Notes under the pieces: model-generated
Databases searched by the model: none
Told to the model about the DNA's origin: nothing
The model's input: the letters and a program-made list of their open reading frames with translations, nothing else
In this document: one piece after another, positions 24,880 through 34,682 of the stretch
Layout of the letters: each line of letters begins with the position of its first letter
How positions within the stretch are numbered: the stretch's first letter is position 1
Assembly: GCA_021732365.1 (NCBI GenBank)
Contig: JAKFVD010000003.1
Span: forward strand, 1 to 64,000
Source of the DNA: Methylotenera sp.
Lineage (GTDB): Bacteria; Pseudomonadota; Gammaproteobacteria; Burkholderiales; Methylophilaceae
Direction of reading: 5' to 3'
Length of the DNA: 64,000 nt
Translations under genes and position numbers: made by a program

Positions 24880-27057
24880 ATGCTTAAAAGCCGAATTTTA
24901 GGCGGATTAACGCTGCTGTTATTGCCGATTTTTGCGTTGGCATTGCCGAGTTTTGATTCGGTTAAAAGCATCTATCAAGCCTCTGATAGCTGGTTGTTGG
25001 CGCGCGATGGGCAAGTGTTGCAGCAGATACGCATCAATCATCAAATCAGACGCCTGCAATGGACGCCGATTGAAGATGTTTCGCCTGCCTTACTGCAAGC
25101 CTTGTTGTATTCAGAAGATAAACGTTTCTATGAGCATGCAGGCGTGGATTGGCAAGCCATCACGGCGACTAGTTGGCGTAATTTATGGCAGAAAAAAACG
25201 CGCGGTGCCAGTACCTTGACCATGCAGCTGGCTGGTATTTTGGATGAAGAAAGCCGAAGCAGTAAACGTAATATCCTGCAAAAAACCACCCAAATTGCCC
25301 AAGCTTTGCAGCTGGACAACAAGTGGCAGAAAGATGAGATTTTAGAGGCGTATCTTAATCAAGTTTCTTTTCGCGGCGAGTTGCAAGGCGTTGCAGCGAT
25401 GAGTTTTGGTTTGTTTAACAAAGCGCCATCAGCCTTAAACGCGCGCGATGCAGCGATTGCCGCTGTGCTGATTCGTGCACCAAACGCGAATGCCGCCAAA
25501 GTGACAGAGCGCGCCTGCGTATTGTTAAAACAAATGAAGCAAGCGCAGTTTTGTGCGGCTTTAGATGGCTATGTAAGCTTAAAACTGCAAGGCCCGTTTG
25601 AAATTACTTTGCAAAATCAGGCACCGCATTTGGCCAGAAAGCTGATTGATTCGGCTAATCAGAAAGTTAAAACCAGCGTTGACGCCGACTTGCAACGTTT
25701 TGCTACGCAACAATTACGCGCTAATTTAATGCAGCTAGAGTATCAAAATGTACAAGATGGCGCGGTGCTGGTGTTGGATAATAAAACGGGTCAGGTGCTG
25801 ACATGGGTTGGCTCAAGTGGTAGCTTATCAAGCGCGCCAGAGGTCGATAGCGTAACGGCACCGCGCCAAGCTGGCTCTACATTGAAACCCTTTTTATATG
25901 GTGTAGCTATTCAACAAAAGGCGCTAACAGCCGCTTCCATTTTAGATGACTCGCCTGTACGCATCGCCACCCCCAGCGGCTATTATGTGCCGCAAAATTA
26001 CGATAAGCATTTTGTAGGCCCTGTCAGTACACGTTTTGCACTGGCTAGCTCGCTGAATGTACCAGCGGTGCGCACGCTGCTGAATGTGGGCGGCGACCAG
26101 TTTTATGCGGCGCTGCAAACGTTTGGTTTTTCAACCATGACCGAATCGGCTGATTATTATGGTTACAGCTTGGCATTAGGCGCGGCCGATGTGCGTTTGC
26201 TGGATTTAACTAATGCCTACCGTGCGCTGGCAAATGGCGGCTTATGGCAAGCCATTACTTTTACTAGCACTAAGGCTCAGCCATTTAGACAAACCTATTT
26301 AAAGCCAGCGGCAAGCTTTATCGTGTCTGATATTTTGGCAGATAATGCGGCGCGCCATCTCACTTTCGGGCTAGATTCCACATTGCATACCCCTTACTGG
26401 ACAGCGGTTAAAACGGGCACCAGTAAGGATATGCGAGATAACTGGTGTATCGGTTATTCCAGCCAATATACCGTAGGCGTATGGGTGGGTAATGCAAATG
26501 GTGCACCTATGCATGATGTGTCTGGGGTAACTGGCGCAGCGCCAATCTGGCGCGCTGTTATGGATAAAGTACAGTCTGGTAAAAATATTCAGCCTAAATT
26601 ACCATTAACGGTTGAAAGCAAACAAATTCGCTATGTACCTGATTTAGAGCCAACAAGACGCGAATTATTTTTAACTGGCACAGGACAAAATGTTATTGTG
26701 GCAAATCAACATACAGCACAATTAATTAATAACAAAAGTACCAATAAGCAAACCACTCAAAAACAGATATTAGCGCGTATTGCCTACCCAGGTGAGGGTA
26801 CGATTATCGCGCTAGACCCAGAGATTCCAGTTTTGCAACAAAAAGTAGTGTTTAAGGCCAATCAACTTAACCCTAAAAATACCTCAAAAAATCGTAATCT
26901 GTGGCGCCTAAATGGCAGAACGTTTAATCAGGCTGCTTGGCAACCCAGTTTAGGCAGGCACACGCTTGAGCTATTAAATAGCCAGCGTGAAACAATTGAC
27001 GCCGTGCATTTTGAGGTGAGAGGCGCTTTTCTAAAGGTCAGTACAAAACACCATTAA
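24880..27057 (+). CDS. pbpC: Penicillin-binding protein 1C (bifunctional)
   Basis: 725 residues. N-terminal signal anchor. The GT51 transglycosylase domain has SEDKRFYEHAGVDW (catalytic Glu79) and RGASTLTMQLA. The transpeptidase has Ser333 in AGSTLKPFLYG, an SSLN triad element and KTGTS from Lys511. A C-terminal BiPBP_C beta domain follows (~640-720). It polymerises and crosslinks peptidoglycan on the periplasmic side. The gene follows the macroglobulin by 6 bp, the conserved yfhM-pbpC pairing, suggesting peptidoglycan repair coupled to protease trapping when the envelope is breached. Confidence 0.95.
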   Translation: MLKSRILGGLTLLLLPIFALALPSFDSVKSIYQASDSWLLARDGQVLQQIRINHQIRRLQWTPIEDVSPALLQALLYSEDKRFYEHAGVDWQAITATSWRNLWQKKTRGASTLTMQLAGILDEESRSSKRNILQKTTQIAQALQLDNKWQKDEILEAYLNQVSFRGELQGVAAMSFGLFNKAPSALNARDAAIAAVLIRAPNANAAKVTERACVLLKQMKQAQFCAALDGYVSLKLQGPFEITLQNQAPHLARKLIDSANQKVKTSVDADLQRFATQQLRANLMQLEYQNVQDGAVLVLDNKTGQVLTWVGSSGSLSSAPEVDSVTAPRQAGSTLKPFLYGVAIQQKALTAASILDDSPVRIATPSGYYVPQNYDKHFVGPVSTRFALASSLNVPAVRTLLNVGGDQFYAALQTFGFSTMTESADYYGYSLALGAADVRLLDLTNAYRALANGGLWQAITFTSTKAQPFRQTYLKPAASFIVSDILADNAARHLTFGLDSTLHTPYWTAVKTGTSKDMRDNWCIGYSSQYTVGVWVGNANGAPMHDVSGVTGAAPIWRAVMDKVQSGKNIQPKLPLTVESKQIRYVPDLEPTRRELFLTGTGQNVIVANQHTAQLINNKSTNKQTTQKQILARIAYPGEGTIIALDPEIPVLQQKVVFKANQLNPKNTSKNRNLWRLNGRTFNQAAWQPSLGRHTLELLNSQRETIDAVHFEVRGAFLKVSTKHH

Positions 27058-27114
27058 ACGCCAGCATTAACTAATTGCTAACAACAAGCCGTTAACTGTG
27101 GCGCATGTTAAAAT

Positions 27115-30100
27115 ATGTTTCGCATGCAAACAAGCCCTTTGAATATCCCCCAACTATTAAAATCGCTATCCAGCTGTATGCTGGTTGATCGATTTCGCTT
27201 ACGCAGCCAATTGCATCAGGCGCAGTCGCAAATCAGCCAAAATAAGCCCATAGTAAAGTCATTGGTTGATATCGCACGTAAAATTCAACAATCGCAAGCC
27301 AAGTATCAGCAGCGATTAACAAACTTACCCAAGCCTGAATATCCGTTAGAGCTGCCAGTCAGCGGTAAAAAAGCAGAAATCGCCGCCGTGATTGCCAGTA
27401 ATCAAGTAGTGATTATCTGCGGTGAAACAGGCTCAGGCAAAACCACACAAATCCCCAAAATCTGTCTAGAGTTAGGGCGTGGCGTTGCAGGTTTAATCGG
27501 CCATACCCAACCACGCCGTATTGCGGCACGTTCTGTTGCAAGCCGCATCGCGCAAGAGCTACAAAGCCCGCTGGGCGAGGTGGTGGGCTATAAGGTGCGC
27601 TTTAACGATAGGTTATCAGAGGGCAGTTATGTCAAGCTGATGACGGATGGTATTTTGCTGGCAGAAACGCAGGGTGATAAGTTCCTAAATGCCTATGACA
27701 CAATTATTATCGATGAGGCGCATGAGCGCAGCTTGAATATTGACTTTCTGCTGGGCTATTTAAAGCAGCTATTACCTAAACGCCCCGATTTAAAAGTCAT
27801 CGTGACCTCTGCCACTATTGATGCAGACAGATTTTCAAAACATTTTAATGGCGCTCCAGTAATTGAGGTGTCTGGACGCACCTATCCTGTAGAAATTCGT
27901 TATAGGCCTTTAGGTAAAGGTGGCTATAGAAGTAAAGAAAACGCAGAACCTGATAATGCACAATTTGACGCGGATGATGACACTATTTTTGGCATCGCGC
28001 GAAAAGCTAAAACAGAAGCGCGCTGGCTAGAAGAAGATGACGAAGAAGAGGCGATTGAAGAAGCTATTATGGATGCCGCCGATGATTTGTTGCGGCAAGG
28101 TGATGGCGATATTTTGGTATTTTTGCCTGGTGAGCGTGAGATTCGCGATACCGCCGAACATCTGCGTAAATACCAAGGCCGTTCGGCCAAGCTCAAACAT
28201 ACTGAAGTGCTGCCATTGTTTGCGCGACTCTCCATTGAAGACCAGCAAAAAATATTCAGGCCGCACAGCAGTCGCCGTATTGTTTTAGCCACCAACGTGG
28301 CAGAAACCTCACTCACGGTTCCTGGTATCAAATATGTAATTGATGCAGGTTTGGCGCGCATGAATCGCTATAGCACCCGCGCCAAAGTAGAGCAGTTGCA
28401 AATTGAGAAGATTAGCCAAGCCGCCGCCAAGCAGCGAGCAGGCCGTTGCGGTCGCGTTTCAAACGGCATCTGCGTGCGATTGTACTCAGAAACTGATTTT
28501 GATGGCAGGCCAGAATTTACAGAACCAGAGATATTGCGTAGTTCGCTGGCTAGCGTCATTCTGCGTATGGCGGCTTTGCGCCTAGGCGATGTAACCGAGT
28601 TTCCATTTATTGAACCACCTTCAACAAGATTAATCGCCGATGGCTATTTGTTGTTGCAAGAGCTGGGCGCAGTGGATAGCAAGCGTCAAATTACCGATAC
28701 GGGTGTGCAGCTGGCAAAACTGCCGCTAGACCCGCGCGTTGGGCGCATGATTCTGGCGGCTAAGCGTGAAAACTGCTTAAGCGAGATACTGATTATCGCC
28801 AGTGTTTTAAGCATGCAAGACCCGCGCGAACGACCCATGGATAAGCGCGAAGCCGCCGATAATGCGCATAGTAAATTTGCCGCTGAGGGCTCAGACTTTA
28901 TGAGCTATCTGAAAATATGGGATTTTTACGATAATGCCTTAAAAACCAAAAAATCGAATAAAGACTTGCTGAATCAATGTCATGCGAATTTTTTATCTTT
29001 TTTACGGCTTAAAGAATGGCGCGAACTGCATGGTCAGATTGTTAATATTGTTGAGGAATTAGGCTTTAATATTCCCTCCTCATTTAAGGGGGAGGGTCAG
29101 GGTGGGGGTAAGAGTTTGGTTGATACAAGTAAAGCTTTACCCTCACCCCAGCCCTCTCCCTTAAAGGGTGAGGGAGTAAAGCCTGCGAATTATGAGCAAA
29201 TCCATAAAGCTTTGTTGGCAGGTTTACTGGGCAATATTGGCTTTAAAGATGGCGATAACGATAGCTACGCTGGCGCGCGCGGCATTCGCTTTTTTGTGGC
29301 GCCTGGCAGCACATTGAAGAAAACGCGACCTAAGTGGGTGATTGCGGCCGAATTGGTGGATACCAGTAAGTTATATGCCCGTTGTGTGGCGAAAATTGAG
29401 CCAGATTGGATTGAGCCGCTTGCGCGTGGCCTAACCGAAAGCCAATATTCTGACCCGCGCTGGGATAGAAAAATGGGCATGGTTAACGCATGGGAACGTG
29501 TTTCCTTGTATGGATTGACCATTATCCCTAAGCGTCGCGTGCATTATGGGCCGATTAATCCGCAAGAGTCGCGTGAAATATTTATTCGTGAAGCCTTAGC
29601 AAATGGTGAGTTCGATACAAAATCTGCCTTTTTTACTGCAAATGAACGCTTAATCGCCGAAGTTGAGGAGTTAGAGCATAAGGCGCGCCGTCAGGATGTA
29701 TTAGTAGACGAGCATCAACTATTTGCGTTTTACGATAGCAAGATTCCCGCAGATATTTGCCAAGCAGCCAGTTTTGAAAAATGGCGCGAAGGCGCAGAAA
29801 AGCTCAATCCTAAACTGCTGTATTTAACGCGTGACGATTTGATGCGCCATGGGGCAGATGCGATTACGGCGGTGCAGTTTCCAGAGAAGATGGTATTAAG
29901 TGGCGTTGATGGTAAGCAAGCAATTGAAATCCCGCTTAAATATCGCTTTGAGCCTAGTCATATTTTAGATGGTGTCACCGCAACTGTGCCGCTTGCCTTG
30001 TTAAATCAGCTAGACCCAACCGCAACAGAATGGCTGGTGCCAGGCATGTTGCGCGAAAAACTAACCTATTTGGTTAAGGCCTTACCTAAAAACTTTAGAC

Positions 30101-31362
30101 GCGTATGTGTGCCCGTGCCTGAGTTTGTGACAGGGTTTTTGGAGCATACAGCAAAAGCTCAGCCCCCTCTCCCCAACCCCTCTCCCACAAGGGGCGAGGG
30201 GCAAAGTACGCGAGATGTATTCACCCCCTCTCCCTTGAAGGGAGAGGGCTGGGGAGAGGGTGAGATGCACACAAAACCAATGCTAGAAACACTTGCTACC
30301 TATATTCAATTTAAAACCACCCTAAAAATCAGTAAAGAAGATTGGGTAGACGAAACGCCTGCGCATTTGTTGATGAATTTTAGTGTGGTGGATGATGCTG
30401 GCCGCGAGTTGGCAATGGGGCGCGATTGGCGTGCTTTACAAAAGCAACTGGGGCAAGCCGCACAACTCACTTTTAGGAGTACCTCTCCTGACATCGAAAA
30501 AACAGGTTTAAAACAATGGGATTTTGGTGATTTGCCGCAAACTTTAAGTTTTGAACGTGATGGTTTGAAAGTGACGGGTTATCCCGCGCTCGAAGACAAT
30601 ATCGATTCAGTTTCGGTTAAGTTGTTTGATACCGCTATTGAGGCAGATGCAAATTTACGTAAAGGTGTTTGTCGCCTGATGCGTTTTGAGTTAAAAGAAC
30701 AGATTAAGCAATTAGAGAAAAGCCTGCCCAATTTTAATCAATACGCGCTTACGTTCAGAAGCATCATGTCGCCAGACGATTTGCGTGAGGATATGATTAC
30801 CGCGATTGCAGACCGCGCCTTTATTGGCGAAGACGATTTGCCGCGAACCAATGCCGATTTTATGAAATTAAAAGCCAGAGCGCGAACGCGTTTGCCAGCA
30901 GTGAGTCAAGCAATTGTAAGGCAAGTGCAGGCGGTGGCGACTGAGTATCAGTTGCTTATTAATATGCAAGCTAAAATGCCAGCAACGGTGAATCGATTGA
31001 AGCGCGATGTTGAGCAACAAATGCATGGTTTGGTTTATAAAAACTGCTTTACGCAAACACCTTGGGAGTATTTACAACATATTCCACGTTATTTAAAAGC
31101 GCTAAATTTAAGAATACAAAAACAGCCTGCTAACCCAGACCGTGATGGCAAAAACGCCGCAAGTGTCGGATTAATATGGCAAAAATGGCAAGATAAAATG
31201 AATAGTTTGCAGCAATCGCATCTGAATATACCGCCAGCCTTACAAGATTTTCGCTGGCTGATTGAAGAATTGCGCGTATCACTTTTTGCGCAAGAACTCA
31301 AAACACCACTGCCAATCTCAAGCAAACGCTTAGATAAAATTTGGGCAGAGATGCGCTTGTAG
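27115..31362 (+). CDS. hrpA: ATP-dependent RNA helicase HrpA, with two palindromic-repeat insertions
   Basis: 1415 residues against ~1300 for E. coli HrpA. Walker A GETGSGKTT begins at residue 103, DEAH is at 200-203, and SATI, the HA2 domain and DUF3418 follow. The C-terminus ends WLIEELRVSLFAQ, as in the family. It is a DEAH-box helicase; E. coli HrpA has been linked to mRNA processing and rescue of stalled ribosomes. Two low-complexity segments, about residues 653-688 and 1015-1051, are translated copies of a dispersed palindromic DNA repeat. They carry words such as PSPQPSPLKGEG and TPSPLKGEGWGEGE. Both lie where E. coli HrpA, as I recall it, has nothing, and the reading frame is kept. 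The gene lies 57 bp after pbpC. Confidence 0.95.
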   Translation: MFRMQTSPLNIPQLLKSLSSCMLVDRFRLRSQLHQAQSQISQNKPIVKSLVDIARKIQQSQAKYQQRLTNLPKPEYPLELPVSGKKAEIAAVIASNQVVIICGETGSGKTTQIPKICLELGRGVAGLIGHTQPRRIAARSVASRIAQELQSPLGEVVGYKVRFNDRLSEGSYVKLMTDGILLAETQGDKFLNAYDTIIIDEAHERSLNIDFLLGYLKQLLPKRPDLKVIVTSATIDADRFSKHFNGAPVIEVSGRTYPVEIRYRPLGKGGYRSKENAEPDNAQFDADDDTIFGIARKAKTEARWLEEDDEEEAIEEAIMDAADDLLRQGDGDILVFLPGEREIRDTAEHLRKYQGRSAKLKHTEVLPLFARLSIEDQQKIFRPHSSRRIVLATNVAETSLTVPGIKYVIDAGLARMNRYSTRAKVEQLQIEKISQAAAKQRAGRCGRVSNGICVRLYSETDFDGRPEFTEPEILRSSLASVILRMAALRLGDVTEFPFIEPPSTRLIADGYLLLQELGAVDSKRQITDTGVQLAKLPLDPRVGRMILAAKRENCLSEILIIASVLSMQDPRERPMDKREAADNAHSKFAAEGSDFMSYLKIWDFYDNALKTKKSNKDLLNQCHANFLSFLRLKEWRELHGQIVNIVEELGFNIPSSFKGEGQGGGKSLVDTSKALPSPQPSPLKGEGVKPANYEQIHKALLAGLLGNIGFKDGDNDSYAGARGIRFFVAPGSTLKKTRPKWVIAAELVDTSKLYARCVAKIEPDWIEPLARGLTESQYSDPRWDRKMGMVNAWERVSLYGLTIIPKRRVHYGPINPQESREIFIREALANGEFDTKSAFFTANERLIAEVEELEHKARRQDVLVDEHQLFAFYDSKIPADICQAASFEKWREGAEKLNPKLLYLTRDDLMRHGADAITAVQFPEKMVLSGVDGKQAIEIPLKYRFEPSHILDGVTATVPLALLNQLDPTATEWLVPGMLREKLTYLVKALPKNFRRVCVPVPEFVTGFLEHTAKAQPPLPNPSPTRGEGQSTRDVFTPSPLKGEGWGEGEMHTKPMLETLATYIQFKTTLKISKEDWVDETPAHLLMNFSVVDDAGRELAMGRDWRALQKQLGQAAQLTFRSTSPDIEKTGLKQWDFGDLPQTLSFERDGLKVTGYPALEDNIDSVSVKLFDTAIEADANLRKGVCRLMRFELKEQIKQLEKSLPNFNQYALTFRSIMSPDDLREDMITAIADRAFIGEDDLPRTNADFMKLKARARTRLPAVSQAIVRQVQAVATEYQLLINMQAKMPATVNRLKRDVEQQMHGLVYKNCFTQTPWEYLQHIPRYLKALNLRIQKQPANPDRDGKNAASVGLIWQKWQDKMNSLQQSHLNIPPALQDFRWLIEELRVSLFAQELKTPLPISSKRLDKIWAEMRL
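29073..29175 (+). repeat. Palindromic repeat inserted in frame in hrpA, copy 1
   Basis: The left arm TCCCTCCTCATTTAAGGGGG... is the imperfect reverse complement of the right arm ...TCTCCCTTAAAGGGTGAGGG, with ~24 bp of unrelated centre. It encodes about 36 residues without a stop. Its C/G-rich CCCTCTCCCTTAAAGGG core belongs to a type of repeat common between genes in many proteobacteria. Confidence 0.8.
30158..30264 (+). repeat. Palindromic repeat inserted in frame in hrpA, copy 2
   Basis: Left arm CTCAGCCCCCTCTCCCCAAC... and right arm ...GGCTGGGGAGAGGGTGAG are inverted copies. Each contains an inner hairpin (CTCCCACAAGGGGCGAG; CCCTCTCCCTTGAAGGGAGA). It is the same repeat family as copy 1, translated in a different frame combination but again without a stop. 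It adds ~37 residues to HrpA. Confidence 0.8.
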
Positions 31363-31367
31363 GTTGA

Positions 31368-32294
31368 ATGCAGAATAACGATAATCAATTTGATGCGTTT
31401 TTGTTAGAGCCGCGTGGCGATAAGGTTTTTCGCCTGCAGATAAGCCGTAATACGCTAATCGCCATTATTGTTTCGCTATTGATTCATGCCATTATTTTAT
31501 TTTTTGTGGTGCCAAAATTTGACCAAGAGGAGTTGGCGGAGTTACCAGCACGTGAATTAGCGGTGAGTTTAGCGCCACCAACGGTTGAAAAAAAAATAGC
31601 AGAAACACCCGTAGAACAGCCAGCCACGCCAGTAGAAAAAATACCAGAGCCAACCAAGCCAAAACCCAAAGTCATCGTTCAGAAAACAGAAGCGCCGCCT
31701 AAAAAGCCCGTTTTTAAGGTGCCTGATGTGTTAAGTACCACAAAGCCTAGCCCTGATAAAACTCAGCCTAATTTGAATATTCCACAAGAGTCTTCACCAA
31801 CACAGCCTAAGCCAGAAGAAGCGCCTGTGGATATGATGGCTCTTGTCAATCAGAATCGTGCCCGCCGCGCCGCGCAAGAGTCAGATGCCGCCCGCATCAA
31901 TGCAGAAGCCACTGCGCGCGAATTAGGGCCCAGTGCTGAGCAAAGGCGTGATGAAAATATCAAGCGTAATTTTGAAACGGGCGTTAATGGCGTTTTTGAA
32001 ATAACCAACTTAGAAACACGCACTGCCAGTTTTTCTTTTAACGGCTGGACAAATGACATTAGTAACGCGCGCCGCGAGTTTTTTGAGGTACAAGCGCAAT
32101 CAGGCCAAGATGTACGTTTAGTGATGATTAAAAAAATGATTAGCTTGATTCGCCAGCATTACAAAGGCGATTTTAACTGGGAATCGCATCGCCTAAATCG
32201 CACGATTGTCATGTCTGCAAGGCCCGAAGATAGCGCTGGCTTAGAAGAGTTTATGATGATTGAGTTTTTTGGCCCAAACTATAAAACGCAATAG
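31368..32294 (+). CDS. TonB-like single-pass protein of unknown function
   Basis: 308 residues. A short cytoplasmic N-terminus, one transmembrane helix (~30-50, LIAIIVSLLIHAIILFFVV), a Pro/Lys/Glu-rich stretch (~65-160, with TKPKPKV-type repeats), a charged helical region with many Ala/Arg, and a ~95-residue C-terminal globular part (NGVFEITNLETRTASFSFNG onward). The N-terminal half looks like TonB or TolA. The C-terminal domain does not show the TonB beta-hairpin signature I would expect, and I do not recognise it. It starts 5 bp after hrpA. No ExbBD genes are nearby. It is convergent with the cobW gene. Confidence 0.65.
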   Translation: MQNNDNQFDAFLLEPRGDKVFRLQISRNTLIAIIVSLLIHAIILFFVVPKFDQEELAELPARELAVSLAPPTVEKKIAETPVEQPATPVEKIPEPTKPKPKVIVQKTEAPPKKPVFKVPDVLSTTKPSPDKTQPNLNIPQESSPTQPKPEEAPVDMMALVNQNRARRAAQESDAARINAEATARELGPSAEQRRDENIKRNFETGVNGVFEITNLETRTASFSFNGWTNDISNARREFFEVQAQSGQDVRLVMIKKMISLIRQHYKGDFNWESHRLNRTIVMSARPEDSAGLEEFMMIEFFGPNYKTQ

Positions 32295-32320
32295 CATTTA
32301 GGATGCGCGATTAAGTCACA

Positions 32321-33337
32321 TTAAAATTGTGTTAATGCATTTCTAATCGCCGATTCATCCAATCCTTTACCAATTAACACGATTCTAGAAATCGGTTCGT
32401 CTTCATCCCAGCCCTCAAGTACTGTGGGCGGGTAGGGCGTAAAGTGCACTGCATGAATCGCCAGCGGGGCGGGTTGGTCTTCGGCATGGATAATGCCTTT
32501 TAAGCGCAGTAAGTTTTTGCCATGTGTTTGGCACAGCTTTAAAATCACGGGTTTTAAATCACGCCAATTGAGTGGTTTTGGCATAAAAACCGTAAAGCTG
32601 GTAATGTCATCATCATGCACAGCTTGCGGCAATGTACCTTTTGGCTTGGCTTTGTTTAAGGGCGCGCGCAACCAGCGTTGCGGTTCAGGCGCTTTGGAGG
32701 CCAAATCATACAGGCCGACATCAATAATAAAATTCGGGTCTAATAAACCGTTAAGTACACGATGCTGAGTTGCGCCTGGATTAATAGAAATAAGCTTTTC
32801 TTTTAATTCGCTTAACTGCTCAGGCGTCGTTAAATCGGTTTTGGTCAACAGTAATACATCGGCGACAGCCGCTTGTTTGCGCGCTTCTGCGTGTTGTTCA
32901 ATTTGCTGCAATCCGTATTGACTATCAATGGTGACAATCACCGCGTCTAATCTAAACGTAGATTCAATCACAGGTTCATTCATCAAATCGCCCAAAATAG
33001 GGCCAGGGTCGGCCATGCCAGTGGTTTCGATGACTAAGCGATTGAATTGCGGAATCGCTTGCAAGGCGCGTTTGAAAAACAAATCGCGCATGGTGTCAGC
33101 CAGTTCATTTTTAAGTGTGCAGCATAAGCAGCCGCTACTCAATAAAACCGTATTGTCAGCAATATGTTCGCTTTCAATATGGGTAGCTAAAATGTGGTCT
33201 AATCCCGTTTCGCCAAGTTCATTAATGATCACGGCGGTGTCGTGCATGGCAGGATTCGCCAATAATTGATTGAGTAGCGTGGTTTTGCCGGACCCTAAAA
33301 ATCCAGTAAGCAAGGTGACAGGAATGCGTTTATCCAT
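32321..33337 (-). CDS. CobW/G3E-family GTPase (putative metallochaperone)
   Basis: 338 residues. P-loop GFLGSGKTT (12-20), the metal-binding CxCC motif (Cys70, Cys72, Cys73 in SGCLCCTLKNE), guanine-specificity LTKTDL, and a C-terminal CobW_C domain (~230-335). This G3E subgroup delivers metals, often zinc, to target proteins. It is the third gene of a Zur-like/CobW/CobW series on the minus strand, 43 bp after the second, which favours zinc. Confidence 0.88.
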   Translation of the reverse strand: MDKRIPVTLLTGFLGSGKTTLLNQLLANPAMHDTAVIINELGETGLDHILATHIESEHIADNTVLLSSGCLCCTLKNELADTMRDLFFKRALQAIPQFNRLVIETTGMADPGPILGDLMNEPVIESTFRLDAVIVTIDSQYGLQQIEQHAEARKQAAVADVLLLTKTDLTTPEQLSELKEKLISINPGATQHRVLNGLLDPNFIIDVGLYDLASKAPEPQRWLRAPLNKAKPKGTLPQAVHDDDITSFTVFMPKPLNWRDLKPVILKLCQTHGKNLLRLKGIIHAEDQPAPLAIHAVHFTPYPPTVLEGWDEDEPISRIVLIGKGLDESAIRNALTQF

Positions 33338-33380
33338 AATATTTATGCCTATTAAAACTTAATTTTAGCCTAAATAAACC

Positions 33381-34613
33381 TTATGCCGCTTCAGTTTCTG
33401 CTTCATGCTGATGCCACAGCGGAAATGGGTCGCTTAGTGCTTTCCAACCTTGCATATATTCGCCCATGTCACCCAACAACATTTCAGTGGGTGTCAGCAG
33501 GCAACGGTCAAATTCTGCAATTAGTTGGTTTTTATCCATATTAATACCAATGATTACCAACTCTTGTTGCCTGTCACCAAACGGTTCTTGCCATCTTTTC
33601 TTGATACCTGCTAATTGATCTGCATCATCTGGCCAATGTTCTTTTGGTGTGGCTGCCCACCAAAAACCAGCTAGTTCGTTACGAGATATTGCGCCTGCTT
33701 GCGACCAGTTAATGCAACATTCTGGTCGGCTGGCAATCCAAAAATTGCCTTTTGATCGGATGACACCTGGCCATTCTTGACCAATATAATCAAACAAGCG
33801 TTGCGGGTGGAAAGGTTTACGGGCTTTATAAACAAAGCTTGAAATACCATATTCTTCGCTTTCTGGCACATGTTCGCCGCGCAATTCTTTTAACCAACCA
33901 GGCGCATCTTCGGCGGCTTCAAAATTAAATAAACCTGTGTTCATTACACTATCTAATGGTACTTTGCTAAATTGGCTATGTATGATTTTTGCGCGCGGAT
34001 TAAATGCTTTTAATATTCCCTCAAGTCTGCCGATTTCATCTTGGTTTAATAAATCAGTTTTGTTTAACACTAGCACATCGCAAAATTCAATTTGCTCAAC
34101 CAATAAATCTACAACAGTGCGTTCATCTTCTTCACCCATGCTTTCACCACGCTGTGCTATAAAATCGCGGCTACTATAATCTTTTAAAAAGTTAAAGCCA
34201 TCCACCACGGTTACCATCGTGTCTAGTTCAGCCACATCCGATAAACTCAAGCCATCTTCACCGCGAAAGGTAAAAGTTTCCGCCACAGGTAACGGCTCTG
34301 AAATGCCTGTAGATTCAATCAGCAAGTAGTCAAAACGGTCTTCTTTGGCAAGGCGCATAATTTCTATCAATAAATCTTCACGCAGTGTGCAACAAATACA
34401 GCCGTTACTCATTTCGATCAACTTCTCTTCACTGCGCGATAATTCTGCACCGCCATCGCGCACCAATTGTGCGTCAATATTCACTTCACTCATATCGTTC
34501 ACAATCACCGCAACACGCTTTCCTTCGCGATTATTTAAAATATGATTCAATAATGTGGTTTTGCCAGCGCCTAAAAAGCCAGATAACACAGTGACAGGGA
34601 GTTTTTTCATCAT
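33381..34613 (-). CDS. CobW/ZigA-type zinc GTPase
   Basis: About 410 residues from the ATG at 34613. The longer TTG start at 34640 would lie inside an operator palindrome and is unlikely. P-loop GFLGAGKTT (12-20), CxCC at Cys72/74/75 ([12 protein letters not shown]), LNKTDLL, and a long CobW_C domain with an aromatic-rich region ([18 protein letters not shown]) typical of ZigA/YciC-type proteins. It is probably a zinc metallochaperone expressed on zinc limitation. Two palindromes in its upstream region and the adjacent Fur-family gene support Zur control (inference). Confidence 0.9.
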   Translation of the reverse strand: MMKKLPVTVLSGFLGAGKTTLLNHILNNREGKRVAVIVNDMSEVNIDAQLVRDGGAELSRSEEKLIEMSNGCICCTLREDLLIEIMRLAKEDRFDYLLIESTGISEPLPVAETFTFRGEDGLSLSDVAELDTMVTVVDGFNFLKDYSSRDFIAQRGESMGEEDERTVVDLLVEQIEFCDVLVLNKTDLLNQDEIGRLEGILKAFNPRAKIIHSQFSKVPLDSVMNTGLFNFEAAEDAPGWLKELRGEHVPESEEYGISSFVYKARKPFHPQRLFDYIGQEWPGVIRSKGNFWIASRPECCINWSQAGAISRNELAGFWWAATPKEHWPDDADQLAGIKKRWQEPFGDRQQELVIIGINMDKNQLIAEFDRCLLTPTEMLLGDMGEYMQGWKALSDPFPLWHQHEAETEAA

Positions 34614-34635
34614 ATCCAATACCAATCGTAAAAAA

Positions 34636-34650
34636 TGCAACTAAGTTGCA
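34636..34650 (-). promoter_or_regulatory. Zur-type palindrome, proximal
   Basis: TGCAAC-TAA-GTTGCA is a perfect 6+6 palindrome 23 bp before the cobW start. It is the same as the distal site except for the centre. Likely operator of the Fur-family regulator encoded just upstream. Confidence 0.7.
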
Positions 34651-34682
34651 ATTTTGGCAGTGTAAACAGATTACTTACAATA

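Noticed and set aside
34614..34640. TTG start extending the ZigA-type GTPase by nine residues
   Set aside because: It would place the start codon inside the operator palindrome, and the added residues do not match the family N-terminus.
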